Source: Smittium mucronatum (lineage: Eukaryota > Kickxellomycota > Harpellomycetes > Harpellales > Legeriomycetaceae). Taken from it: a DNA stretch of 30,151 nucleotides. Location of the stretch: positions 1-30,151 of the forward strand of contig LSSL01003555.1 in NCBI GenBank assembly GCA_001953115.1, read 5' to 3'. How positions within the stretch are numbered: position 1 is the stretch's first letter; each line of letters begins with the position of its first letter. The notes under the pieces are model-generated. The model searched no databases and was not told the origin of the DNA. It saw only the letters and a program-made list of their open reading frames with translations. This document shows, in pieces, positions 1-13,240 of this stretch. The position numbers and the translations under genes were made by a program.

Positions 1-1340
1 TAAAAAAGACCAATTCTATAATTCTTGATCTTTATAGTTTTTTTTATCATTGAAAAATTTTTTTGCTATTAATTAGTACAATTTGCGTAAACATCAAATT
101 TAAAAAATTAATTAATGCTTCATAAATTAGCAATAACTATTTTTATTTTTATTTCAAGAATATATTAATTAATGGACCATTAAGCTAATTAATAAAAACT
201 CAGAAATATCCCTTTTTCTTGAACAAGTTTTAACCCTTCAATTAACATTAAAAAAATAAGTCCTAATATCAATTAACTTTATGGTGGTACTCCATTATAC
301 TTGAAATTATCTTAATCATCTAATGAAAGATCCAATTTTGCACAAACATGATTTAAATTATTTTAGAGCTCGGAATAAGAAGTGTTATAAAAATAAACAT
401 TTTGGTATTTATACTGGCATTCTCAATGATCGAACCACATTAGCTAATATTATAATAAAAATGAAGCTCCCTCTAAAATCTTAGGTCGCTAAAATTCTTG
501 GACTCATATAAGGGTTCTAATATAAAACCCATACATATTTATGGCACCAAAAAACTAGATAAAAATAACACTAATAATCTTAAATAGTGGTAAAATTTTT
601 CTAATTATAAATGTTATTTTTTTTATTAAAATTTCATTGATTCGGTTATAGCTGGTGTTATTTTCGATTAATAATTCCTATCAATAAAATCGTCTGAAAT
701 TCAGAAAATTTAAGTTCCATTTTATCACACTCATCTTTATCAAAAAAACCATTAGCTTAAAAAGAAATGACAGCAATATAAATGAATTAGCTTGAGCTGT
801 TACTTATTTGATTTTTAATTGGATAATTCTTAATTAATTAACCAATATCTCTGAAAAAAAGTATTTTTGTTTAGCTTTTAAGGCATAAATGGATGTAGTT
901 TTTTTAATTATTAATTTATATATTTATGAGTACATAAAGTAGATAATTCCTATATTGATTTAAAAATAAATTCTGCAAAAAAAAAAGAGACAAAAGGATT
1001 CACAAATTAACATCTTTTGCCTCTCTTAGACTCATTTAAAAAAATTAAGCGGAAAAAATACCACTTTTGCTTCCCTTAACATTTTTTGGAAAAATAAAGC
1101 AGAAAACAAAAAAAACTATATTCCATTATCTTAAGCTGTAATTCCCATTTTTATATAGTATTACCGATTCGATATATCGTCCACTGATCGAATCTACATT
1201 GATCAATATTCTAAAAAACTAATTGGTATAATGTAGGTGAATCAGATCGTTTGGGAGCTTTGACCTTCCCCACAAATCCCATTACCAATTTTTTTTTCTT
1301 TTTTCCAGCAAAAATATCAAAAAAATTATTTTAAGGGTCT
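1..1340. other. A+T-rich sequence without a recognised gene
   Basis: No frame shows a recognisable protein segment. A slightly less A+T-rich patch near 1230-1285 shows nothing I can name. The 5' part of the LINE relic that begins further right may once have reached into this stretch, but no endonuclease motifs are visible. Confidence 0.6.
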
Positions 1341-3050
1341 GAAAAAGTCTAACATCACCATAGAAGCTTATGTTAAGGCAAAAAATAGTGTGGAAAGATC
1401 TAAAAAACTTGATTTAAAAATTTTTTTTGAAAAAAACCTTCTGGAAATTAATTAGTACCTAGTAAAAAATGAACCAAAAAAAAAAATTAAGAATTCAACA
1501 AGTACTCAAACTGAAAAATTAAAATAGTACCTCTATGAGGTCTGTACTTGAAGTATACAATAATTTAGTAACATGTAGTGAGTCCAAACTGAAATTTTGG
1601 AAAGATCGCTTCAGTAATTTTTCAATTGAAACTACTGGAAACAGTAAGTAGGCTGAAATATGGGAGAATATACTAAATTTCGAAACCGAATACTTCATAT
1701 AATGTGATGAAACTATAACATGGTCTGATATATAAACTGATATTGGTGCTATACATAAAAATAAGACCCCCGGGACTGATGTAATTCCAAATGAGGATTA
1801 GAAGCTAGTCGGTAACGAAATTTTGCCTAATTAAAAAATAGCTAGAGTTATTTTTAAAATTATAAACACAATCTGGGACACCGGAAAAAATTTTAAAATA
1901 ATTTCAACGAACATAGTGGGACCCTTAACCAAAAAAGAAAACCTAAACTACCCAAAAAATTACTTCAGCATATCGCTTATGCCTACGCCTACAAAAACTC
2001 TGTCAAAAGTTTTAGCCAATAAAAATTCTGAAAGTATTGAAAAATATAAAATATTATCTAAAGAGCAAGTTGGCCTCATGAAATGACAGGAATTTATCTC
2101 TCAAGCTATTATTCTGTATGAAATCGTAAAAAGATGGAGGCTGATGGGCATGTAAACATGCATAGGTTTTATCTATTTTTACAAAGCTTATGAACTTGTC
2201 CCCTATATGGCTCTGGTATACAAACTCAGGAATATAGGAATAGGTGGGAAAATTTTAAACATCACAAAGGGCCTATATGAGTCACCAAAATCATCTTTAA
2301 GAATAGGGAATGATATTACTGAGATGTTTGATTACAAATATGGCGTGGGACAGGGATTCCCAGCATCACATATTTTATTAAATTTTTTTATTAACGATAT
2401 CTTTGATGGGATGGAAGGTTTATATGACCCCTTAATAGGAAAAAAAATTCACGAGATACTATTTGCCGACGATGCGGTGTTAATGGCAAATACAAAGTAA
2501 TCTCTCCAAAATTAATTAAACCCAGTTTCTAATTGGACCAATACCTGGGAAATGAAAATCAACTAATCAAAGTGCGGGATTCTCAGAATTGGTTCAAAAA
2601 TAAATTTCTCTCTCACGGCCCAGGACCAAAATTTGGAAATTCTGCAAAAATATGTATACCTTAGATAAGTATTTAATGACGATTTTTTGTCATTATCCTA
2701 AATTAAAAAAATAAAACTAAGACCAAAAATGCAATTTCTGGTGGGTGTATATTTTTATATAGGGCCGATCTGCCCACCGCAATAAAAATAAAATTTATAA
2801 ATTCAGCGCCCATACTTATTGGAACGTAAGGCTGGGAAAAATTTGGTATTATCGTTTAATGAACTAAGCCAATTCAGAGTTAAATAAATAAAGCAGTCAG
2901 GCTCACTACCCGTGTGGGTAAATCTACTGCTATGGAAAGGCTCAGAAACCAATTTGGCATAAAATCCGTGTTTTTCAAAACAAGCGTGGCCCGTCAGCGC
3001 TCATTCCACAAATGAAAAAAATTCTAAAACTAGGATTTACGGATTGTTTA
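1340..3050 (+). pseudogene. Decayed non-LTR (LINE-type) retrotransposon, reverse transcriptase ORF
   Basis: The remnant encodes the reverse transcriptase that would copy the element's RNA at a nicked genomic target. One + frame can be read from about 1550 to 2700 without a frameshift. Motifs in order are KNKTPGTDVIPNE (from 1757), SISLMPTPTKTLSKVLA (around 1967), GFIYFYKAYELVP (around 2164), GVGQGFPASHILLNFFINDI (around 2343), and the catalytic-type block ILFADDAVLMA (around 2457). The frame then changes, and the post-RT segment KAVRLTTRVGKSTAMERLRN reads from 2893, followed by SVFFKTSVARQRSFHK up to about 3015. In-frame stops lie at 1649, 1700, 1733, 1799, 1832, 2084, 2153 and 2498, with more after that, so no full-length protein can be made. 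The longest open piece is 2207-2500. The second FADD aspartate is kept, so the damage is stops rather than loss of active-site residues. No endonuclease domain, poly-A tail or target-site duplication was found. The LINE clade is not assigned. Coding signal before 1550 is faint. Confidence 0.92.
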
Positions 3051-3419
3051 ATAATCCCCACCGATTTCGGATGTTACATAGTTGACTGTAACATCAACTT
3101 TTCTGAAAAAATATTTTAAGGTCAGCGTAATTTTTCAAACTGAAAAATCATTGGACGATCAAAAATATTTAAATAAACAATCTATAACTCATATATGAGC
3201 TTTAGAATAAGGAATAAAAAAAATTCTGGAAGTTAGATAAAACTTCAAGCCATGTTCCCAAATCTGCGAACGGGATTATAGAAATTTAAAAAAATAAGAA
3301 TAGGTAGGCTTTGAAAAGTTCAACGCCTGGAAAATGAAAAAGTAATCGACTAATAATTTAAAAAAAATTCTCCTTTTTGCGAAAAAAAAAACACATCAGA
3401 AAAAATCTAACGCATATTT

Positions 3420-3830
3420 TTAGTATTTGAAAACCGGAAAAATGTACATAGAAATACAGTTGAGCGATTTTTTGCTCAAAATTTAAATTTTCGAGAAAGC
3501 ACTAGTAGTAATTCTTCAGATTCATCTCATTTAAGTTAGATCGGAAAATTAATTTGGGAATAGTCTAAAAAATCTTTTTTTCAGCTTCGCTTCGTGGTCG
3601 TAGCTAAATAATTGTACCTAAAACAACGAAATTTTTGGATGGCATTCGTGTTGCTCGTTTATTGATATTGGGTGGCATTATTAGATCACCATCCCCCTTG
3701 AAACAATGACCAGTGGGTACTGCGTTTCTAGAGTGGAGGAGAGAAGTTGGATAGAAATCTTTTCAACTTTTTTTAAATTTTTTATCAGTGATTTTAATCA
3801 TTTTTATTTGATTTTAAAATAACTTGTGCG
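3420..3830 (+). pseudogene. Unidentified decayed coding-like patch
   Basis: This patch is richer in G+C than its surroundings. It holds two short open stretches: one starting VFENRKNVHRNTVERFFAQN (about 3427-3535), and one containing KFLDGIRVARLLILGG (about 3630-3700). They are separated by stops, and the second ends at a TGA near 3713. On the other strand the same bases read MPPNINKRATRMPSKNFVVL with a possible splice donor after it, so strand is uncertain. I do not recognise either protein. It lies about 400 bp beyond the LINE remnant and could be another part of that element, an unrelated transposon, or a broken host gene. Confidence 0.25.
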
Positions 3831-6800
3831 TAAAATTTTTTTTTTACTGGATCGGATACAGAATGAAGTAATTTATATCAATAATTAATAGTCAACTGTT
3901 AATGCTTCTAACTATTCATTTTATTCTACCTTATTTAATTTTAATTAAATATTTCTTTGTACTAAGTTATTAAATTGAATTTAATTTAATTTTTGCATTT
4001 TGGAAAAATATGTTTGATATTGATATCTTTAATTACGAAATTTAATTACTTAAGCAATTTAAATGTGTTTTCAGGTTAAATTATATTTATTGGATAAACT
4101 AGAATTATAATTTAAAAAGAAAATTTATATTCGAATAATTTTGAAAAATTATTGGAGTTAAAATGATTTTATCTGAACATCGGCTTTTTAAACATTTATA
4201 TAGCAATATTTCCTATGTTTTAATTGGTAAAAAAATACAGGTCATGAAAAAAAAAATACTATTTTTTTTTCTGTTATTTCAAATTCTGATAAAAAAAAAC
4301 TTCGATTTTTAATCTTGATCAAATAATTATAAACAAGTATACTTAAATTTAAATGAGCTGTTATTATTCCGAACTTGAATCTCTAAAAATATTAACTAGG
4401 AGGGATTATTTGATTAATTAACACAAGACCCATAGTTTTTTTTTTTTTTTTTTCATTTTTAGAAGATATCAAGTTAATTAAAAAACTGCATCATTTCGAT
4501 AATAAACCATTAAAAATGAACACATGCCCTTTTTCTGCACCAATTTTTTAATATATGATACAATAAACCTATAAGATAAACTTGAATGAAAGAAATGATA
4601 TCTAGTGTCTTGCATAACAATTAATTTCCCACATAATCTAAAATTTTGATAAAAAAGATATTAATAATGATTAATAGAAAAATTCCAATTTATAATCCAA
4701 TTTATGCGATTTTATACCTTTTTAAACTTTGTTTAATTAGAAAAAAAAACTCTTCAAAGGCCTTTTAGGGGTCGGATATAATAATAATTTTCTCTAAAAT
4801 ACTTAGAACCATTTATGAACCATTCATAACCACTTCGGCATTTTTATAAACTCAAAAAAAAAATTTAGTTTCGGAATTGAAGCTTTGTAAGAGATTGTTT
4901 TTTAGAAGTCAAACTGGAACTGGATTTTATTTTCAAATCATTCTACTCTCTGTTTAATAGTTCATTTTAAAATTATTGTTATAAATTCACGTGTTTTGAT
5001 TCGATTATATTTGTAAAATTTAGATTAGTAGCAAATTTCAAAATCAAAAAAAAAAAAGACCCTTTTAGATACAAAATAACATTTTTTCCAAATATCCAGA
5101 GAATAAAATGTCTATAAAGCCAAAAAATGGTTCAATTTTTTTTATAAAAAATTCAAATAAAAATATTATAGTTTAGATTTATAAATATTATTTAATGGTT
5201 TAATAAATAAATAGAAACAGATAAAAATTTCAAGAGATATAAGAAAGATATTTACTTCATATACAAAAGACCGGTCTATTGCTCAGTATTATTAGGCCAT
5301 AATTCTAAAATTATAATAAAAATTGTATTAGCTATAAATACACTTTCTTTGTAGAAAAAGAAAAAAAAATTGAAAACTGATATTAGACTATGAAGATCAT
5401 ATTTTTGACCATTATTAACGTTTTAAAAACAAAGGTATAGCCAATAAAAAGAAAAAAGAGTGATCCTGTCTAAAAAATTATTTTTTATTTAATAATGTAT
5501 ATCAAAAAGGCAGAATTAATCTACCGATACAAGTTTTATAAAAAATCACTTTTATACTTTGATCAAGAAAAAATTAACCTCTCACACAAAAAGTGGAAAT
5601 TTCAATCAATTAAAAAACTAGAATTAGAATTTTTTTACTTTTTAAATAATTAAAAATTTAATTATGGATAAAATCCAATCATATTTTACTAAAAAAAAAA
5701 TTTTTATGCAGAAACTTGGGCCCTGAAAGGGTTAAATATGATTTTTTTCAGAATCAAAAATTAATTGGTTTTAAAAAAGTGATTTAAACCATTCTAATCT
5801 CGATAATTTCAAATAAATATTATTTTTAATGGAAAGCACAGTACAGAATGATAAAAAATAACTAAAATCCGAATCGTAAATAATAGATATCAACAAATAG
5901 ATTATTTTTATTGAGTGGGAAAAAAAAAGAAGTTAACCCATACTAAGTAAGATTTATTTTAAATCCATTCTAATAAGATTTATAAAAAATTGATATTAAA
6001 TAAAAAAAAAGATTTCGATTCGGAAAAAGTTAGAGAAAAATGAAAAGAATATAAAAAATAATTACATTTTTTTTTATCTGATCCACTTTTTCCAAATTTT
6101 CATTAGATAACTCTTACTAAAATCAATTATATAACATTTAGTAGCTCAAAGCAATTCAAGAAAATTTTTGAGATTGAATGATTTAATACTGGTTAAATTT
6201 TGTATTTTTAAGCTAAAAAAGGTTATATAAACATAAAAATTTAAAAGATTTCAGGTGTTTACAAAGTGATATCAATAAAAAGTTTTGATTTAAAAAAACG
6301 GAGTTTTGAAATTTATTTTCAACAGAAAATTTAAAAATAATATTTTTTTTAGGAGTGGAATTAATGGTTCGAACTATGCTACCGAAAGCCATTAAAAAGT
6401 TTTTCGTGACCAAGTTTTTGATTTATTTTTAAAAGTTTAAGATAGAAAAATTAGTCTTATAAAAATTTATTTTTATGAAGATATATTTTTGAATTGAAAA
6501 TTTTCTCTGTTTTTTCTTTTGAATAAAGTATACCAGATTTATTTTTTCAATAATTAAAATATTAATATAGGAACCCTAAAACGTATGCATAATTTAGCAA
6601 TTTGGAATTTTATTTGGTTAAATAAAGCTTTTTCTTTTTCGAGAGTTTTATTTTAAATTTAATAAAAAGCTATAAAATCCTTTTTTAAAAAAAGTATAAC
6701 CCAACTAGGCATTTCTGCTAAACCAACCTCATATCTCTCAAAATTGATTCAATAGGAGGAACAATTTATAACAAAAAAAATGCCCTGAGCCATTTCCCGG

Positions 6801-8178
6801 TGATAATTAGTCGCTAAAACGACATGGAAGAGGGATGGGATTTATTTTCACAATTCATTTTTGTTGTATTTTATTAGTATTTTTGTCTAGTACTATAATA
6901 TTTTAAATGAATTACCTATAAAAAAAAGTTTCTAACATATATAACAAAAAAAATTCAAGATTGGATTAATTTTTTTTAGATAATATCTTGTTTTATTCAA
7001 ATCACCAGGGCAATTTTGAGTACATTATTTTTTTATACAGTTCCCCAACATAACAAAAAAATCATAATGTATAAAAATAGAAAAAGACTATTCTCTTCAT
7101 CTTTATAAGATATATGTTAGCTTAATCACTCATTTTTGAGTATAAATATAACTTGATTTTTAAAGATTATGAAATATCGAATAATTACAAAGCTTTTAAC
7201 TTCTTTAAATCAACGCAAAAGAAAGTAGCGGTAATATCATCTATGGTATTTAAGTTTTAATGGATCTATTCTGTAATCCACTCATTATAAAGTGTCCTTT
7301 AATGATATTTAATATTGGGAATTAGATGTTTATAAACAATCTATAGTTTTGATCTGGATGTTTCAATAAACTCTGAAATATATTTGAAAATATCGTGTTC
7401 AATACGTTTCCCATCAATTTTCTTATAAAAGTAACATATTTTTCATTTATAAAAAATTTTGAACGGGAGTTTCTATCTTTATAATTGTTTCCAGATTTGT
7501 GTCTAAAATTGAAGATTTCTCTTGAATAATGAAATTCACTTTTTGAAGTTTTTAAATGACTAGAAAAATCTACAAATAGTAATAGAATATGATAAAAATT
7601 AGCGATGGCTATAATCGTAAGCACTAGGATTTAACATTAAAAAAATAAATGACAATGTAATTTCAGCAAAAAAATAAGTTATTAGGAAGGATAAAATCGT
7701 TTTGTTCTTCGGTTTTAAATAAATATCGATCCAGATATTATATGATCGAGCTTTATTCAACCCAATTATACATAGGAATCAAAACTGTTAGGGAAATCAA
7801 AAATCCCAAACAAATATTTTAATTTATTTACATGTAGAGCACAAAATAGATATTATTGTGAAATCGACAAAATGGTTGATTCTAGGATTTTCAATATATG
7901 TTAGTAATATATAATATAAATAAACCAAGAAAAACAATAAAGGTTGGAAGATTGTCACACAAAAAAACAAGCTGAATAATATCTATAAAAAATGAGAAAT
8001 CTTTCAATTGAGTGAATAACGTTTTCGTGAAAAGATTAATAAAGTTGGATAAAGATGGATTTAATGGTGCTAAACAAAGTAGGAAACATGAATAATTTAA
8101 CGGATAGGCTTGGGACCTCTACCAAAACAAAAAGATGAGGGTGAGTAAAATGCTAACACAAATGATAATGTCCTAAAC
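3831..8178. other. Gene-free A+T-rich stretch
   Basis: About 4.3 kb of very A+T-rich sequence full of A and T runs, with stop codons throughout all frames. The only long open frames (6213-6413 and 7322-7624, both minus) show no recognisable domain and are close to what chance gives at this composition. No tRNA T-loop with a matching stem was found. The lower end sits directly downstream of the LSM5 stop, so the last couple of hundred bases probably include its 3' UTR. Confidence 0.6.
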
Positions 8179-8720
8179 TTACTCTCCTCCAGGAACAAGC
8201 TATTTAGAAAGGAAAATATTAAAAAAGTCAAAAAAAAAAAAACAATGATCTTACCATGCAGATATTGTTACCATTAAGGAGGATCTGTTTAAGGTGATTT
8301 TCCTTTAGATCGCCAGTAGGTAAATACTCGCTGAGATTTGGAAGAAAAAAATAAGCCAAAGAGATAAAGAATAATCTGAATTGAAAATAAAAATCCTTAC
8401 TACTCGGTCACATTCTCAAGAACGATGTCTAAATTTATATAAGTTCTGAAAGAGTAACTTTTAAATATAAAGGAAAGGGAAAATACTTACTGACATAGTC
8501 GTCAAATCCCAAAAGAGTTCCAACAAATTCCTTGTTATATTTCATAGATATCCATATCTTGGAACCTATACATTTGTCAATGAGTTCTAAAAAAAAAAAA
8601 AAAAAATGAAAATGGAATATAGATGAAAGAACACATAAATCTATCAAGATAGTTTAACTCGAAACGAAGTTAGTTAGGTATTATGAGATCGATACCTAGA
8701 GGCAATAGTTGGGAGGCCAT
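8179..8720 (-). CDS. LSM5: U6 snRNA-associated Sm-like protein LSm5 (5 exons, 81 aa)
   Basis: LSm5 is a subunit of the heptameric Lsm1-7 ring (cytoplasmic mRNA decay) and the Lsm2-8 ring (binding the U6 snRNA 3' end in the nucleus). Exons on the minus strand are 8720-8696, 8586-8491, 8428-8401, 8330-8255 and 8199-8179. The joined frame is 246 nt with no stop before the TAA at 8181-8179. All introns are GT-AG, of 109, 62, 70 and 55 nt, in phases 1, 1, 2 and 0. The protein opens [20 protein letters not shown]. The Sm1 segment [20 protein letters not shown] crosses the second intron, and Sm2 is [15 protein letters not shown] at the C-terminus. The length fits the family (about 80-95 aa). The start is the only ATG before the first donor and gives the conserved N-terminal helix. 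The exons are unusually small (25, 96, 28, 76 and 21 nt). The intron-1 acceptor is preceded by a run of T on the coding strand. Nothing suggests inactivation. Confidence 0.97.
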
Positions 8721-8735
8721 TTTGGAAAAGATGTA

Positions 8736-8768
8736 GGTAAATGAGGTAAATGAGGTAAATGAGGTAAA
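8736..8768. repeat. 9-bp tandem repeat just upstream of LSM5
   Basis: Three perfect copies of GGTAAATGA (read as TCATTTACC toward the gene) are followed by a partial fourth copy. The array begins 16 bp before the LSM5 start codon, so it lies in the 5' UTR or core promoter. It could be a binding-site array or simple replication slippage. The sequence alone does not decide. Confidence 0.85.
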
Positions 8769-9966
8769 CAATGTATTCTCACAATAGTCATTTACTACAA
8801 GCTAAGCAATAATTTTAATAGTCCAATAACTATTTCATGATAGAACATCCCATTCGTCACTCTGAGCTTCAGTTATCGATATATTTTATGGACAAGCCAT
8901 AAAAATTAAATTTTCATTGGTCATAATTCACCGAATAAAAATCCGATAATTTTTACCCTTTTTTATGTGATTTGGGGAATTATATTTGAGAGACCACCAC
9001 TATTAAAATTTTACTCTTTCCTAATTTAGAAAACTAAAGTTTTTAATATATGAATTTATTGGTTAATTCAAACTAAATATTTCAAGAAATTTCCTATTGG
9101 AAAAATGTTGAAAGATTATTATAGTTCAAAAATTTTTTATACATTTATTGGTTTGGTGGCAGAACACATTCATATGTGGCCAATGGTTTAGTCAATAAAA
9201 AAAAGTATGGTCTTGAAAACGATATCCCATATGGGGGATTCTAAATGAAGAGTGTTTTAGATTTTATTCTATTATAGAATAGAATTATTATTTATACATT
9301 AAAAGTGAAAATTTATACAGCAAAGCAGAAGTGCTTCTATTGATAGAATAATTTTTTTATTCGAATTTATATGCATGATATTATTTTTGCTTCTTATTTG
9401 GAAAATTGGATGTAATTAGTTTGTCCAAATGTGAAATTGATTTCTAAATTTTTCTAATTTAAAAATGTGATGATATCCTAATTAAGCGGTTTTTTTTTAG
9501 AGAAATTAAGAATTGAAAATGCAAATTAAAGACATACTAGCGAAATAAAAATTATACTCAAAGTTAGTACAAATAAAAGTTAAATTTAATACGCGTTATA
9601 ATATAATATTTGAAAAAACATTGAAAATTTTGAATTTCTGAAATCGTTGAAAATTCACTTTCGGTTAAACGGAACTTCTTTATTCAAAAAGAATCTTTTT
9701 AAAAGTTAAAAAAAAACTGGAAAAAGGAAAATTAAAGAATCGAGGTCTCATCCACTGGCGACTTTTAAAAAAATCCCAAAAAAAATTTTAATTGATTTTT
9801 TAAAGAATCTTCATATAACCAGCGTCTAATATTCAAAACTTTCTGATTATAAAAATTGTGATCAATTTTTTTTTAAAAAAAAAATTATTTTTATGATTAT
9901 GTCTGCAAATTTTAATGAGTATAAATTAAAACCCCATTTGTTATAGTTATTTTATATAGTAATTCA

Positions 9967-10007
9967 AATAAATAGAAAAGAACCCCCCCCCCCCAATAAA
10001 TAGAAAA
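9967..10007. repeat. Poly-C tract flanked by a 13-bp direct repeat
   Basis: A run of twelve C at about 9983-9994 stands out in DNA that is mostly A and T. It is flanked on both sides by AATAAATAGAAAA (9967-9979 and 9995-10007). Slippage or a small duplication explains this most simply. An insertion scar is possible. Confidence 0.7.
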
Positions 10008-12761
10008 AACCTTATAAAAATTCATATTTAAACGAAAAAATATATATTCACCCTAAATCGAAATAAAAAAATTGGTAAGAATTAATTTGTATTCTGATTA
10101 TCCAAATGACTTTTTATTTCGTTTATCGCAGTTTCAGTATTTCAGGACATAATAATTTTAATTACAGTATTGGAACACGTTTTAAAAGTTAATATGTGTA
10201 ATATATTTTGTATTATTATAACTTAAATGACATAAAATTAGGTAATAAAAAATTATATTTAAAATTATCCTTTTGTAGCTGATATATATTCCACGCCAAA
10301 CTATTTAATATAATATTAAATAGTCACCAAAACCCCATTTTTATAATCCGGCAAAAAATTGATGATCTTTTTATATTTTAAAATCTGAAAATCGTTATAA
10401 AAATAACAAAAAAGTTCAAAAAGTTCTTTATTATTTTTTTGATTCGAACATTCAATATTTTTTTAAACTTTCGTAAATGAAAATATCGCCCACTCAATGC
10501 ATGTCGATTTTCTTGCTTTTTCGGATTAGATGGAGGTGAAAAGGTGGACTTTCAAAGAATTTTTCAACTAATTTAAAAAAACATTTAAAAAACGACATAG
10601 AGCACTCCATTATTTACAAAAATTTAATCTATAAAGTTGAAAGACTCATTGTAAATTATATCAATTCATATTTTAACACAAACCCTAAAGATATATAATA
10701 TATATCGGAATTTCGCTCTATATTTTTTCCAATATTCTTTACCTAAACTATAGCATTCTACCTCAAATTGTTTCTTTATACTCACCACAGCAGTTTGTCC
10801 AAACTGGGTTTGATTTCTCTCTAAATCAATTTAACACAGCTATATAGGAGAAAATTGAGGACCGAATGCCTCTAAAAATCCACCTAAGAAACCCCCCGAA
10901 AAAAATTATTATATCGAAAAACTCTGTTTTATTGGTTAAAGACCTCTTAAAACTTAGCTCTCAGCCACTTTAGTTGATATGAAAATTTTCAATGAAAGCA
11001 GAAAAAGCTTGTATTTACTGTGATATATTTTGCTTAGAAAAAGAATCAGATTTAACATAAATTTTTGAAAGAGAATCCTGATTTGAAATTGTGATTAATT
11101 AATTTTTACTCAATCCACTCAAAAAAAAAACTATAAACCGGCCAAAAAGACAAAAATGTGTAGAGTATTTGTGGCAGGGATAGTTATAGAATGTATATAT
11201 TGATCATGAGAACTTATCTCGATATTCTTTCTCTAAGAGAGAAATAAGTATAAAAATAATAACACAGTATTAAACGGAACAAAAATCTCAATAAAAAGGG
11301 GCAGAAGTAAATATTTAGCACATAAAGGTCAATTTATTTATAAAATGTTGTTAGTTTATTAATGATATAAAGAAAATTTTAAGATATTTGGAACTTCTTT
11401 CGAATAAAAAAATATATAATACAATCTTAATTAGATATTAGAATTGATGTTTTATATAAGTAAAAAATCTGATATACACATTTTGGGAAAATACAATATT
11501 TTTTTCCAGATAATCTCAAGCTTGAATATTTCTATGTTCTTTACTATATAAAAACTTTCAAAGACCGTTTGATTATTTTTATATATAAAATCCATCCTTT
11601 AAAAAGATTAATAAAAAATCTTTCATAAGAAACTAGAAAAATTCGGCAAAATATGGAAAAAATCTAAATACTTCGTTTTTTTCTATTATTTGTGACTGCT
11701 AATAATGATAATATCCTGAAAAAAGATTATAAAATGTTTTAATTGGATAAAATTACATTCTTAATTTTTAATTGTTTGTTTGAAATAATTTCAAATGATC
11801 CATTTATGCATCATCAATCAATATCACTTGATATCAATACATGGAATTTTAAATAGAAAATTTGCCCAATTAAAAAAAATTATTTGTAAAAATTTAAACT
11901 TCTTTAAAAGAAACCAAATATGTAGTTAATCTTGATAAAAATTATTAAAAACAGCGAAATTACTTTTTATTCTTATAAAATATTTCTTTAATTAAACTAA
12001 AAAAATAAGAAATATCACATTTATAGTTTTAATAGTCTTAAGATTCCGGAGAGAGGATTAATAAATGAAAAGATACATCCATTAAATCCTTTAATTTTAT
12101 GATCTCAACAGAAAATTTGAAACCAACTTGTTTATTTCAGGAAAAATGTTCTATTAATATTAATTTTTATCCATTTACTGCTATTTCATCTAAAATATTT
12201 CTATGAAAAGAAAACAATAACATCATTTATTTTACAAAATTTCTATTATTTTTAAAATAAATAGCTAAAAAAATACTCTGCAACTAATAAGTAATTTTTT
12301 TTTTGGTATTAAAATTTTTATTTGAACTTAAATAAGGGCAAAACTAGGACTGTAAATTTAAAAACAACCATAGCATAAAAAACATAACTTTTCCTCCTTT
12401 TTCTTAGTAAATATGTGCAAAAAGTGTTATTTCCCTATAAAAAATTTAGAAAAACTCCAATACCAAATTTATTTAAAATTTTCTAACTTCTTTTATGCTT
12501 TATTTTTTTTTGAAAAAACGTAAATAACTTTTATTTTGAGATTAAACTATTTTTTACAAAAAAAACCCACAACTTTAAACTTTTTATATACAAATTTTTT
12601 TTTTGATCATTAATAAATTTAAAATAAGAAAAAATAACATTTAAAATAATCCCCCACCAATGAAATTTGATAAAAATTTAAGTTTATCCGCTATAGTTTT
12701 AGAACAAAAATTTATTATGTAGTAAACGAATTATTAATTTTAAAAAATATTTTTATCGTTA

Positions 12762-13240
12762 AATGGTGATGAGTAATTAGCCAATTTTTTTGTAAATATT
12801 TAAATGGATAAATATAAATAATGGTAATCAATCATCACTATAATAATATTTTGATGAGATTAATTGGTATCTGCGCCCAAAAATTACTAGTGGTAATGAA
12901 GTCTGCCAATTTTTTTCAGATTATGAACACTTTTCCCAGCTTCTGCCGACAGATTATGCTAAAATTTTTAAATATTATACTTTTAATTTTGGGATCAGTG
13001 AATAAATTACGTAGTAATGAAAAATCTGCTTAGAAATTCGACAGTAACATTTTTCAATTTTTTTATAGAGAACCATTGATAAAATTATTTTGAAGGGAAC
13101 TTGTGAATATTTTCAAGTTTTTCCAAATTATAAGAGTTATTTTTTGATTTTTATCTCATCTAAGATCTGTTAAGTATTTTTATACAAAAAAAATCAACTT
13201 ATCACACCAAAATGGTAAATAATTAGGCAAAATACGCTAT
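12762..13240 (+). repeat. Weak degenerate repeat group
   Basis: A motif like TAGTGGTAATGAAGTCTGCC recurs in diverged form at about 12762, 12889, 13009 and 13210. The first two are followed by CAATTTTTTT, and the spacing of the first three is close to 120 bp. A further similar block lies at about 30062-30100 (GGTAGTAATGAAATCT). The similarity is visible by eye only and could partly reflect composition. The 70-codon open frame at 12821-13033 lies inside and has no recognisable domain. Confidence 0.3.

Noticed and set aside
6360..6385. GGTTCGAACTATGC, resembling a tRNA T-loop
   Set aside because: The flanking bases do not form a T-stem, and no anticodon or D-arm lies at the right distance.
7322..7624. 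100-codon minus-strand open frame
   Set aside because: It has no recognisable domain, no splice partners and no rise in G+C like the real exons. A frame this long is only mildly unexpected by chance in 30 kb of this composition.
9263..9290. Near-palindrome TATTCTATTATAGAATA as a hairpin or binding site
   Set aside because: It is short, imperfect and A+T-rich; such strings are expected by chance here.
10780..10980. Less A+T-rich patch with an open piece containing MPLKIHLRNPPKKI
   Set aside because: Only about 45 codons are open, with no family resemblance and no consistent exon structure.
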